Assembly (NCBI GenBank): GCA_937936325.1
Contig: CALGWV010000018.1
Span: 1-45,883, forward strand
Reading direction: 5' to 3'
DNA from: an uncultured Bdellovibrionales bacterium
GTDB lineage: Bacteria > Bdellovibrionota > Bdellovibrionia > Bdellovibrionales > UBA1609
Length of the DNA: 45,883 nt
How positions within the stretch are numbered: position 1 is the stretch's first letter; the number at the start of each line of letters is the position of its first letter. Made by a program: the position numbers and the translations under genes. This document shows positions 1 through 7,898 of the stretch, piece after piece. Below the pieces are notes generated by a model, which was not told the DNA's origin, did no database searches, and saw nothing but the letters and a program-made list of their open reading frames with translations.

Positions 1-391
1 AAACACTGGCAAAGCGCACATAGGCCACTTCATCTAATTTTTTAAGTTCTGACATGACAAAACGCCCTATCAGTTCTGAAGTGACTTCTTTTTCACCGCG
101 ATTTCTGATTTTATCAGAAATTCGCTCTACTGTGCTATCTATTTCAGACTGACTAATGGCTCTTTTTTGACAGGCCGCCTGAATGCCAACAAGTAATTTC
201 GATTTTTGAAAGGGCTCTCGGCGTCCATCTTTTTTAATGAGCATGGGATAATCTAGAATATAGGTTTCCTGGGTATTAATGCGAGCTTTGCAGGAGAGGC
301 ATTCCCTTCGTCGTTTGATGCCACCTATATGTGGGAGGCTCCTTGTCTCAAGGACACGGGTTTGGGGATGGCTGCAATAAGGGCATTTCAC
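1..391 (-). CDS. nrdR: Transcriptional repressor NrdR (3' end outside window)
   Basis: NrdR is the ATP/dATP-sensing repressor of ribonucleotide reductase genes. Translating the minus strand from a GTG at 391 gives a protein beginning KCPYCSHPQTRVLETR, the N-terminal zinc ribbon, with a second Cys pair in RRECLSCKARINT. An ATP-cone region follows (MLIKKDGRREPFQKSKLLVG, then SELIGRFVMSELKKLDEVAY). The start is set by a GGAGGA motif (plus-strand tcctcc at 401-406) nine bases upstream. About 130 codons are visible, so only the extreme C-terminus is missing. It was not in the ORF track because it runs off the window. It is transcribed divergently from the envelope-protein gene at 593; no RNR gene is visible here. 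Confidence 0.95.
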   Translation of the reverse strand, partial: MKCPYCSHPQTRVLETRSLPHIGGIKRRRECLSCKARINTQETYILDYPMLIKKDGRREPFQKSKLLVGIQAACQKRAISQSEIDSTVERISDKIRNRGEKEVTSELIGRFVMSELKKLDEVAYVRFASV

Positions 392-592
392 GTCTAGTAA
401 TCCTCCATAATTCGAATCATAGAATATAAGGAAATTGAACCAGGGGGGCATTCAACGGTGTAGCATGCCTCTTTGTTGACAATTATTTAAAAGGAGCAAG
501 ACCATTGGTCCAGAATGAACTCTATCAAGGGCCAAATTGGCTCTGACCTTTGAATTGAATCTAAAGATAAAAAGCTAAACAGGAAGCTATTT

Positions 593-1288
593 TTGATAAT
601 ATTAGATATGAAAACAATTTTTATTTTTCTCTGTAGCTTTGTGTTTTTAAATTCTTCCCAAGGATCAGATAAGTTCTCTTATCAAGAGGCTTTGAAGTAC
701 TTCCAAGATCGTGACAAATTGCCAGTTTCGAAAGCGCTGAAATTTACACCAAAAAAAAACAACACCATGGCAGCTCCTGCTCTTGATTCTGATCCTATAA
801 AGTTTTCAAATGAAATTCGTATACCTGGAATTAAAGCCCCTAAGCGTTTTTTTGAAACCTCTTTAAGCCTGGGTGGTTTTATCCATTCTCAGCACGTGAT
901 ACCAGAAGATCTAAACTTAGAGCTCAGACTTAGACTGTCTCAACATGGGGGTTGGTCTACCTGGTTAGAGTTGGGAACTTTGATGAACTCCGCTTCGGGA
1001 GAAGCTCGACTTGCTGCCCTTCAAAAGTTAAGATACTCCATAGGACTTAGCTCCCATATTTTAGCGCTTTTTGAAGGCGGGCTTGGCGTGTCTTATACAG
1101 ATGACAAAGCCTCACTCAAGTCTTGGCAAAGACCTTGGGATCAAGCTTTTGGAGCTACCTATCGTTTTGGAGGGAGCAAAGACATTCAGCTCTCTGTAAT
1201 GATTGGGCGAAGAGGAGCATTTGCATGGACCAAGAAGCACAGTCAGGGCGATATCTACATGAGGTGGACCCTAGGTTTTCAGTTTTAG
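593..1288 (+). CDS. Secreted envelope protein of unknown function, possible outer-membrane barrel
   Basis: I do not recognise the family. The N-terminus has a Sec signal (KTIFIFLCSFVFLNSSQG). The C-terminal half alternates hydrophobic and polar residues in barrel-like strands (LSLGGFIH, WSTWLELGTLM, YRFGGSKDIQLSVMIG) and the chain ends in YMRWTLGFQF, an aromatic C-terminus typical of outer-membrane proteins. An AGGAAG at 581-586 lies six bases before the TTG at 593, which favours that start; the ATG at 608 is the alternative. The 3' end overlaps the start of rsmB by about 64 bases if rsmB begins at 1225, so the two are probably co-transcribed. Confidence 0.7.
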   Translation: MIILDMKTIFIFLCSFVFLNSSQGSDKFSYQEALKYFQDRDKLPVSKALKFTPKKNNTMAAPALDSDPIKFSNEIRIPGIKAPKRFFETSLSLGGFIHSQHVIPEDLNLELRLRLSQHGGWSTWLELGTLMNSASGEARLAALQKLRYSIGLSSHILALFEGGLGVSYTDDKASLKSWQRPWDQAFGATYRFGGSKDIQLSVMIGRRGAFAWTKKHSQGDIYMRWTLGFQF

Positions 1289-2505
1289 AAAGGTTCCCCA
1301 ACCCACTAGTTTTTGGTTTTGATGAGGCTTATAGCCTTGTTTTTGATGATCAAAGACATGGTTCAAAAGTTATCGAATCTCAATTCAAAAAAAACAAAAA
1401 ATGGGGCTCGAGAGATCGTAAAGTTTTTGCTCAGGTTTTTTACGATATTGTAAAATGGCAAATTAAAATCATGGATTGTTTAAAAAAAATGAATTTACCC
1501 CAAGACTCACATTCAGTCTTAAGGATGTGGTTAAGTTTAAACCTTATAGGGCCTTGGCCTAAATCCTTAGAGCCAAATCTGGGAGAAGAGGCTTTTAAGA
1601 TTTGGAACACGAAATCTGAGGACCTGGGGACGGAATATTCTTTTCCTGAAAACCTGATCCAACTCTTAAAAAAGAATCTTCCTTCGGAAAAGCTAGAAGA
1701 GTTTTTAGTTCAAAGCCAAGGCCAAGCCCCTGTCTTTTTAAGATTAAATACCCTGAGAACCCATGCCAAAAAACTCCAATCCGAACTTCAAGAAGAAGGC
1801 GTAGGCAGTGTTGTGAGGTCTCAAGAGACACTTGAATTAATGGAACGAAAAAATGTTTTCTTAACAACGAGTTTTAAAAAAGGTTATTTTGAAATTCAAG
1901 ATTTAAACTCTCAAAGAGTAGCTTTAGTTTTAAACCCCAAAGCTGGCGAACGTGTGATTGATGCCTGTGCCGGAGCTGGTGGAAAGAGTTTGCACCTGGC
2001 CACACTCATGGAAAACAAGGGGCAGTTGATTGCTTTAGACATTGGCGAGAGAAAACTTGAGGAGCTTAAAAAAAGATCTAAAAGGCAGGGGCTTTCTAAT
2101 ATAGAAATCAGAGTCATTGAAAGTAGTAAGACGATCAAAAGATTGGCGGGGAGCGCAGATGCACTGTTGTTAGATGTGCCATGTTCAGGTCTGGGTGTGC
2201 TCAGAAGAAAGCCAGATATTAAGTACAAATGGAATTTAGAAAGTTATAATGAAGCTCTTCAGGTTCAAGAAGATATTCTTCAAGACTATTCTAAAATGTT
2301 GAAGCCAGGTGGGCGGATGCTCTATGCGACCTGTTCTGTTTTAAAAGAAGAAAATCAAGACCAAGTTCAAAAATTTATCTCAAATAATCCTAGCTTTAGC
2401 CTAGTGTCGGATCAGCTTTATTTTCCTGAGTTAGGCCGTGGAGATGGTTTTTATGTAGCTTTACTAAAACATAATGATGCAGGTAAAACCGAGGTCGATG
2501 AATAG
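1225..2505 (+). CDS. rsmB: 16S rRNA (cytosine-C5) methyltransferase, RsmB/NOL1/NOP2/Sun family
   Basis: It methylates a cytosine of 16S rRNA using S-adenosylmethionine. The SAM-binding motif DACAGAGGKSLHLATLM, the motif-IV catalytic/release site LLLDVPCSGLGVLRRKPD and the catalytic-Cys motif MLYATCSVLKEENQDQV are all present in order. The N-terminal third (RDRKVFAQVFYDIVKW) resembles the NusB-like domain of RsmB. The track opens at 1123 inside the upstream gene. The ATG at 1225 is preferred because AGAGGAG lies seven bases before it, giving 426 aa, close to the E. coli length. A GTG at 1264 is possible. RsmB is the closest fit, but target-site specificity within the family cannot be read directly. 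Confidence 0.9.
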   Translation: MDQEAQSGRYLHEVDPRFSVLERFPNPLVFGFDEAYSLVFDDQRHGSKVIESQFKKNKKWGSRDRKVFAQVFYDIVKWQIKIMDCLKKMNLPQDSHSVLRMWLSLNLIGPWPKSLEPNLGEEAFKIWNTKSEDLGTEYSFPENLIQLLKKNLPSEKLEEFLVQSQGQAPVFLRLNTLRTHAKKLQSELQEEGVGSVVRSQETLELMERKNVFLTTSFKKGYFEIQDLNSQRVALVLNPKAGERVIDACAGAGGKSLHLATLMENKGQLIALDIGERKLEELKKRSKRQGLSNIEIRVIESSKTIKRLAGSADALLLDVPCSGLGVLRRKPDIKYKWNLESYNEALQVQEDILQDYSKMLKPGGRMLYATCSVLKEENQDQVQKFISNNPSFSLVSDQLYFPELGRGDGFYVALLKHNDAGKTEVDE

Positions 2506-2615
2506 GCCTGAATCGGATTGCAGTTCCCCTAGGCCCTATTGAATAAGATGTGAATTGATGATAGCTTCTTCTTATTTATTCTTATACCTAGGTACTTTAA
2601 AATAAGGCGGATAAG

Positions 2616-5042
2616 CTGAAAAACAACTCCTGGGCTCTTTTCTTTTTTTCTCTGATTCTCACTCTGCCTCACCTATGCTTGAGTCGTTCATGGGATAGGC
2701 CGACCCATGAGTTAATGATTAAGGCTTTAGAGTCTAATGATCTCACTTCAATAAAAAATATCCTGAGTTCAGGGCATGATCCTAATTATGCCTATGGTGG
2801 AAAAAAAACATTTTATCTTCATCAAGCCTCTACTCCGAAAGAGGTTCAGCTCCTCATCCAATATGGAGCCGACAAAGAGGCTCAAGATTTCGTAGGATAT
2901 ACCCCACTTCTACTAGCTTGCTACCAAGGTGATCTATTGAAAGTGAAGACTCTATTAAAGCTGGGGGTTCAAACTTATTATATTAGTCGCTATCGTATTG
3001 TTTCAGTTTTAGCTGTGGCAGCTCAAAAAAACCGGTCAGAGGTCCTTCGTTATTTGTTGTCACAAAGTCAAAATATTGAGTTCGAAACTTATGATTTAAA
3101 TCGCGCCATAATGCGAGCCCTTGAATATAAAAGCACTGAAAGTCTGGACCTTCTTTTGAAAGAGCCTGGCATTGACCCTAATTTTAAAGAGAGCGGAACT
3201 CTATCCCTCACGTTAAAAGCACTGACTCTGGGAAAACTTGAAGCGCTAAAAACTTTTATAAGCTTAGGGGGGGCTTTGCCCAAGTTGAGTGAGCAGGATT
3301 ACGGACCTCTTGAGTTTGCGATCTTGTCTAATCAACTGAGTGTTCTCAGTTACTTATTTAATGATTTAAATTTGAATTTTTCAAAAATGAATAACCTCTC
3401 TACAGATTTAGGAGTGTTGGATCAAGCCATACTCATGGGCTTTGCAGAAGTGTTGGATTTTGCGCTCTCCCATGGAGCTCAAATCCGTTCTGATGAAGCT
3501 ATAATCCGTCAGAATGCCTGGCTGTCACAAAGTATGAAACTGATCGATGTCCTAAGGAAACACGGCATTGATATCAACTGCTCAAATTCAGATTGTGGAT
3601 TTAAAACTTTAAGACAAGCTATATTCTCAAACCAACCCGAGAGTGAAGACTTTGCTTTATTTCTATTAGCTCACAATGATTATAGTTCTGAGCTCAGTAA
3701 ACCTGAAAATATTGATATTCTTCATCAAGCTTTTAAAATTGAAAATGAAGATTTGATCAAGGCTTTGCTGTCTCAAGGGGCTACTCTAGAGCCTAAAACT
3801 TATCCTTATCAATATGAAAAATTGGCTAAATATTATCTGAAGGAGTTAAAGGGTTCGGCTCCCACGCAGAATGATTTTGAAATTTTTTTGCAAAATCAAA
3901 AAGTTAGGATCCAGAACTCAGGCCGAGAGGGTCCACTACAAAGGCCAGCTTCTAAGGTTTTCGTTTATGATGAGCCTATTTCTCTAGGAGGCTTAGAAAG
4001 TCTCACAGCGACCCTGGGAAATTCATACCTTGATTGGCAGTCTAAAAGAGCTCACGGTAATCTAGTGGCTTCAGCATTTTTAAGAGCAGGAATGCAGGGC
4101 TTAAATTTTTTGGAATTAGACCAGTTCATGATCGGAGACTGTACAGAGTTAAGGTCACACCCCCAGCTTACGGAGTATTATTTAAATCACTTTAAATCTG
4201 ATGTTGTCTCTATGTCCTGCCAAGGGTTTAAAAAAAAATCTATGATAAATATTTTTAAATCCGCCTCAGACATTGCAGAGAAAAATCAAACTTTCACAGT
4301 TATGGCTGCCGGGAACTTCAGAAAGATTTTGAATGAAGTGGATTTGGGTTTTAAGCTCTCAGCTTATTTTTTTAGTGTTGCAAGTCTTTCTCAGGATGGC
4401 AGTTTAACCGAACTTCAATCACCCATTAATCCTGATGTAATAAAAGGTACAAACTACGGGACGGCGGTCACATTTGGAGTGGAAGGCAGTGAGAATGCTA
4501 AGATATATCAATACAGTTCGAAAAACCCTTTGTTCTATAAAATTTATAAATGGGCAGGAACTTCCTATTCTGCCCCACAGATTTCAGGGCTCATTGGGAG
4601 AATGCTCAATCGTTTGCCAAAAGCAGCGAGACATTACCCGCTATATATTCGTCAGCTCATACTTCAACATGCCCAGCCTATTGCAAAACTTAAAGACAAA
4701 CTGATGCATAATGTGGCTGTGCAGCCAGGAAGAACCTTGAAGTTTTTAGACGACTCTCCTTTTTTTAGTTATAAGAAAGTGAATCAAAAATTACATCTCA
4801 AATGTGACTTTAGATTGAAAGCTTTTAAGCTGGGTTCTCAAAGATTTGAGTGTTCAGATGAAATCGCAAGCGTGATAGATTTTAATTTGGAGACTGACAT
4901 TAAAGCCATTTACCTACACCCTTACTCTGATTTTCCACATAAAAAATGTAATTTGAAGTTTCCTCAAAATCTCAGAAAAGTTTTCCAAAAACATGGAGTT
5001 GAAGAGTACTCCGACGAAGGTATCATGGAGTGCTCCGCTTAG
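2616..5042 (+). CDS. Exported ankyrin-repeat / subtilisin-like serine protease fusion
   Basis: The N-terminal half (about residues 1-390 of the track ORF) contains ankyrin-type repeats (TPLLLACYQGDLLKVKTLLK; VLDQAILMGFAEVLDFALSHGAQ). The C-terminal half carries a degenerate S8 catalytic triad: Asp in KVFVYDEPI (D431), His in AHGNLVASAF (H459), Ser in GTSYSAPQISGL (S629), and oxyanion Asn in MAAGN (N546), numbered from the TTG at 2679. A Cys-rich tail follows. The reading frame stays open upstream to 2601 and encodes KNNSWALFFFSLILTLPHLC, a good signal sequence, but has no ATG, GTG or TTG. The only plausible initiator is CTG at 2616, five bases after AAGGCGG. The track start at 2679 would remove the signal peptide. 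Function is inferred: an exported protease or pseudoprotease with a protein-binding scaffold. Confidence 0.75.
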   Translation: MKNNSWALFFFSLILTLPHLCLSRSWDRPTHELMIKALESNDLTSIKNILSSGHDPNYAYGGKKTFYLHQASTPKEVQLLIQYGADKEAQDFVGYTPLLLACYQGDLLKVKTLLKLGVQTYYISRYRIVSVLAVAAQKNRSEVLRYLLSQSQNIEFETYDLNRAIMRALEYKSTESLDLLLKEPGIDPNFKESGTLSLTLKALTLGKLEALKTFISLGGALPKLSEQDYGPLEFAILSNQLSVLSYLFNDLNLNFSKMNNLSTDLGVLDQAILMGFAEVLDFALSHGAQIRSDEAIIRQNAWLSQSMKLIDVLRKHGIDINCSNSDCGFKTLRQAIFSNQPESEDFALFLLAHNDYSSELSKPENIDILHQAFKIENEDLIKALLSQGATLEPKTYPYQYEKLAKYYLKELKGSAPTQNDFEIFLQNQKVRIQNSGREGPLQRPASKVFVYDEPISLGGLESLTATLGNSYLDWQSKRAHGNLVASAFLRAGMQGLNFLELDQFMIGDCTELRSHPQLTEYYLNHFKSDVVSMSCQGFKKKSMINIFKSASDIAEKNQTFTVMAAGNFRKILNEVDLGFKLSAYFFSVASLSQDGSLTELQSPINPDVIKGTNYGTAVTFGVEGSENAKIYQYSSKNPLFYKIYKWAGTSYSAPQISGLIGRMLNRLPKAARHYPLYIRQLILQHAQPIAKLKDKLMHNVAVQPGRTLKFLDDSPFFSYKKVNQKLHLKCDFRLKAFKLGSQRFECSDEIASVIDFNLETDIKAIYLHPYSDFPHKKCNLKFPQNLRKVFQKHGVEEYSDEGIMECSA

Positions 5043-5090
5043 CGCTCTGACTTTAAGCTTGTAAATGTTTAGCTCAAAAATGAGTGCCCT

Positions 5091-5154
5091 ATGAGCAAAA
5101 TCTTGCTCATATTCACCTAAAGGCAGAAAGCTAAGCCAGGGCTTTGACCCCTGG
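5091..5154 (+). promoter_or_regulatory. Two small hairpins in the pyrC leader
   Basis: ATGAGCAA (5091-5098) pairs with TTGCTCAT (5103-5110) around a four-base loop. CCAGGG (5136-5141) pairs with CCCTGG (5149-5154). Neither is followed by a U-tract, so they are weak terminator candidates. They could be the 3' end of the preceding protease mRNA or leader structure of pyrC, 45 bases before its ATG. Confidence 0.3.
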
Positions 5155-5198
5155 TTTCAGAGAGATGACAGGGTTTAGAGCTTATGTGAGAGTGGGGC

Positions 5199-6539
5199 AT
5201 GTCTAAAAATAACTACTTAATTCAAGATGCCGATGTGTTTTACGAGGGCGCTTTAAAGAAGCTCAAAATTTCCATTATAGATGGGGTCATCGAAGCTATA
5301 GCTGAAGACCTTCAGCCTAAAGAGGGCCAAAGTGTATTGAGCTTGAAGTCTTTGACTGTCCTTCCAGGAATCATAGACACTCAGGTCCACTTTAGAGAGC
5401 CTGGTTTAGAATACAAAGAGACTTTAGCTGAGGGGGCGGCCGCTGCCCTTCAAGGGGGAGTCACTGGGTTTTTTGAGATGCCTAATACCAAGCCTGCCAC
5501 GGACTCTGCCATTGCGCTTCGGGACAAGGTCGATAGAATTAGTCCTAAAGCATGGACCCATTATGCCTTTTACCTAGGCTCTACGGAAAATAACTTAGAT
5601 CAACTTTCAAAACTTGAAACCCTCAAGACCTGTTGCGGAATTAAAACTTTTGTAGGCAGTTCTACAGGGTCTTTGTTGATCCATAAAGTGGAACATCTTG
5701 AAAAATTATTTCAAAATTTTAAACACCGAGCTGCCTTTCACTGTGAAGATGAATCTCGAATCAGAGCTCGCATTGATATTGCAAAAAAAGCAGCTCATCC
5801 TTCAGCTCACCCCCTTTGGCGTGATGAAGAGAGTGCTTTTTTAGCCACTCAAACTATAGTGGGTTTAGCTAAAAAATATGATCGACCCGTGCATATCCTT
5901 CATGTCACCACAGCAAAAGAAATGAACTATTTAAGACAAGAGAAAAAAAACCATCCCATCACAGTTGAAGTCACTCCACAGCATCTCACCTTAGAAGCTC
6001 CCGAGTGTTACGAAAAATGGGGAACTCTAGCACAAATGAACCCCCCTATTCGTGAGCGTCGTCACAAAGAAGCCCTGTGGGAAGGTGTTGCTGATGGAAC
6101 CGTGGATATCATTGGATCCGATCATGCCCCCCATACTTGGGACGAAAAGCAAAAACCCTACCCTGCAAGTCCTTCAGGAATGCCGGGGGTGCAAACCATA
6201 CTTCCACTGATGCTCAGTCATGTTAAAGAAAACAAACTCAGTTTATCTCGAATGGTGGATCTTTTGTCGCTGAACCCAGTCTCAATTTTTGGCATTAAAA
6301 ACTTAGGTCCTTTACAACCAGGCCGCCGAGCTGATTTAAGCGTGGTAGACTTAAGTCTGGAAAAGACTTTGGAAACTAAAGACCTATTTTACAAATGTGG
6401 TTGGTCTCCATTTGTAGGTTATAGGTTTAAAGCTTGGCCTGTATTAACAATGATTTCTGGGCATATATCTATGAGAGATGGAGAGTTCTTAGGATCACCC
6501 CAAGGGCAAAGCTTTGAATTTAATAAGGATCGTGATTAA
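5199..6539 (+). CDS. pyrC: Dihydroorotase (class I)
   Basis: Catalyses reversible cyclisation of N-carbamoyl-aspartate to dihydroorotate, step three of pyrimidine synthesis. It is an amidohydrolase-superfamily protein with LPGIIDTQVHFREPG near residue 60, GFFEMPNTKP near 100, a GIKTFVGSSTG segment carrying the lysine that bridges the metals, HCEDE and HILHVTT metal-ligand regions, and the catalytic Asp in IIGSDHAPHT. The usual DxHxH entry is DTQVH, with Gln for the first His; as far as I recall this variant is characteristic of one bacterial dihydroorotase subgroup and is not a sign of decay. At 446 aa the length is normal. It stands alone with no other pyr genes nearby. Allantoinase or hydantoinase is the alternative but fits less well. 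Confidence 0.9.
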   Translation: MSKNNYLIQDADVFYEGALKKLKISIIDGVIEAIAEDLQPKEGQSVLSLKSLTVLPGIIDTQVHFREPGLEYKETLAEGAAAALQGGVTGFFEMPNTKPATDSAIALRDKVDRISPKAWTHYAFYLGSTENNLDQLSKLETLKTCCGIKTFVGSSTGSLLIHKVEHLEKLFQNFKHRAAFHCEDESRIRARIDIAKKAAHPSAHPLWRDEESAFLATQTIVGLAKKYDRPVHILHVTTAKEMNYLRQEKKNHPITVEVTPQHLTLEAPECYEKWGTLAQMNPPIRERRHKEALWEGVADGTVDIIGSDHAPHTWDEKQKPYPASPSGMPGVQTILPLMLSHVKENKLSLSRMVDLLSLNPVSIFGIKNLGPLQPGRRADLSVVDLSLEKTLETKDLFYKCGWSPFVGYRFKAWPVLTMISGHISMRDGEFLGSPQGQSFEFNKDRD

Positions 6540-6643
6540 ATATTGTGAGACTCTTTTAAAGTGAAATTGGGTATTAGAACCTGAGAGATGCATAGAGGCA
6601 CTTAAAATTGAGAATTTTATAAAAAGCTTAACAGGAGCCCACG

Positions 6644-7225
6644 ATGAGTGTTTTAAATTGGTTTTTACTTTATCACTATGAGCTATTAGTTATAAGCGCC
6701 ATAGGGTTTATCCTTTCTACAATTTGGTACTTATGGACCAGAGAAAAAACAGAGCTTAATACTGAAGAAGACGATGGCGTCCCAGTTTCTGAAGACTTCG
6801 CTCATCCTGAGTTTCAAAAACCAGAAATCACAACAGACAAACCCCATTTAGTTAAAGCCGCAACAGGAGCTACAGCCGTTGCCGCAGGCGCTGTGCTATC
6901 AGGATCACTTCTTAAAAATGAAAGTACTGAAATTAAAGTTGAAGAACCTATCGAAGAGTTTCATGAAAGTCTAAAGCAAGTTCCAGATCAAAGTATATCT
7001 GATGTTACGGCTGCTGTAAAAACAGAGCCCCCAATGCTCGAGCCTATACAGATGAGCGAGCACTCTCCTACTCAAGAGACGACAACCCAACCAGAAACAA
7101 TAGAAAACTCCTCAGAGTTTTATAAGTCCTTCAATGAAATAGAAATGCCCCATGTCCAAGAAGGCGCCTTCTCCCAAAAAATCGAAGACAAACTCATAGC
7201 TCTAGAAAAGTCTATCAAAGAATAA
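6644..7225 (+). CDS. Single-pass membrane protein with acidic low-complexity tail
   Basis: I do not recognise a family. Residues about 9-30 form one hydrophobic helix (YELLVISAIGFILSTIWYLW) followed by basic TREK, suggesting an N-out/C-in anchor. A second weakly hydrophobic Ala/Gly-rich stretch (AATGATAVAAGAVLSGS) lies near residues 72-88. The rest is Glu/Pro/Thr-rich and probably disordered until a short charged C-terminal helix (IEDKLIALEKSIKE). The start is supported by AGGAG nine bases upstream of the ATG. Hairpin element A follows directly downstream. Confidence 0.65.
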   Translation: MSVLNWFLLYHYELLVISAIGFILSTIWYLWTREKTELNTEEDDGVPVSEDFAHPEFQKPEITTDKPHLVKAATGATAVAAGAVLSGSLLKNESTEIKVEEPIEEFHESLKQVPDQSISDVTAAVKTEPPMLEPIQMSEHSPTQETTTQPETIENSSEFYKSFNEIEMPHVQEGAFSQKIEDKLIALEKSIKE

Positions 7226-7263
7226 AAATGAGAAGTGAGTTCCCAAAAGATACGATAGTGTTT

Positions 7264-7412
7264 GAGTTTAGCTTTCGAGAAGAGCTCGAATTACAAGTTT
7301 GAATTGAGTGTGCAAAGTGTATTGCCAGTACATTTACTCATGCTGTGATAGGGGAGACGACTTGCGGCCACGAACGTGCTTCTAATTCGAGTGCTTCACG
7401 AAAGCTAAACTC
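7264..7412. repeat. Long inverted-repeat hairpin element A (shared core)
   Basis: The 30-bp arm starting GAGTTTAGCTTTCG (7264-7293) matches the reverse complement of 7383-7412 at 27 of 30 positions. Weaker pairing continues outward for about ten bases on each side. The interior contains GAGACGACTTGCGGCC (7354-7369), identical on the reverse strand to the core of element B (37729-37744). The element sits between convergent genes, next to a second small hairpin (ACTCATTCCC/GGGAGTGAGT) that overlaps the stop of the minus-strand gene ending at 7436. Confidence 0.8.
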
Positions 7413-7435
7413 AACTCACTCCCTAGATCCGTGGT

Positions 7436-7885
7436 TCAGGGGAATGAGTTTCTCTTAAGTAGTCTTTGTATTTTCAATTCCCGTTTAATCCTATAAATCA
7501 GGCTGAGCTCTTCTAAACCATTAGATTTCATCTCTTGGCGAACGCCTTGAATCGGAGGGTTAGAAATAGTTTTTTCTACTTGGATCTGACATGCTTCAAT
7601 GCCATCAATAGAGCCTGGAAGCATGGTGAACCTCAGATCGTAGGAGCCGCTCTGGGCTTGAATGAGTTTAGGTGGCATCCAGATTTCTTTATAGCGGATT
7701 TTTTTTGTTTGAATCACATACTTTTCTTCATCAGTACTTGCAATCGGGTAGGCGATAATCACAGCTTGCAGGCTACTCCAGCATTCTGGTCCGCTTCCGA
7801 AAACACTCTCTTTTAGTGTAGCTCTTGATTGAAAAGCCAGGCTTAAAGAGAGGAGTAAAAAAATAATTTGAGGTTTTAAAAGCAT
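7436..7885 (-). CDS. Small secreted protein, unknown function
   Basis: No family recognised. The ATG at 7885 gives LLKPQIIFLLLSLSLAFQSRA, a clear Sec signal peptide, and a mature protein of about 130 aa with two Cys that could pair (GPECWSS and IEACQIQ). The track start at 7918 is a GTG overlapping the upstream gene; it would put eleven charged residues before the signal and is less likely. It lies 13 bases downstream of the 7899-8657 gene on the same strand, so the two almost certainly form an operon and may act together in the envelope. Confidence 0.7.
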   Translation of the reverse strand: MLLKPQIIFLLLSLSLAFQSRATLKESVFGSGPECWSSLQAVIIAYPIASTDEEKYVIQTKKIRYKEIWMPPKLIQAQSGSYDLRFTMLPGSIDGIEACQIQVEKTISNPPIQGVRQEMKSNGLEELSLIYRIKRELKIQRLLKRNSFP

Positions 7886-7898
7886 TCTTAATTCTTCT

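Noticed and set aside
475-503. Promoter at the perfect TTGACA (475-480)
   Set aside because: No acceptable -10 hexamer lies 16-18 bases downstream.
505-560. Possible 13-codon leader peptide upstream of the gene at 593
   Set aside because: A TTG follows AGGAG, but the ORF is tiny, has no amino-acid run or attenuator, and could easily be chance.
5199-6539. Inactive dihydroorotase because of the DTQVH entry motif
   Set aside because: The Gln variant with HFREPG is, to my knowledge, normal in one bacterial subgroup, and all other metal and catalytic regions are intact.
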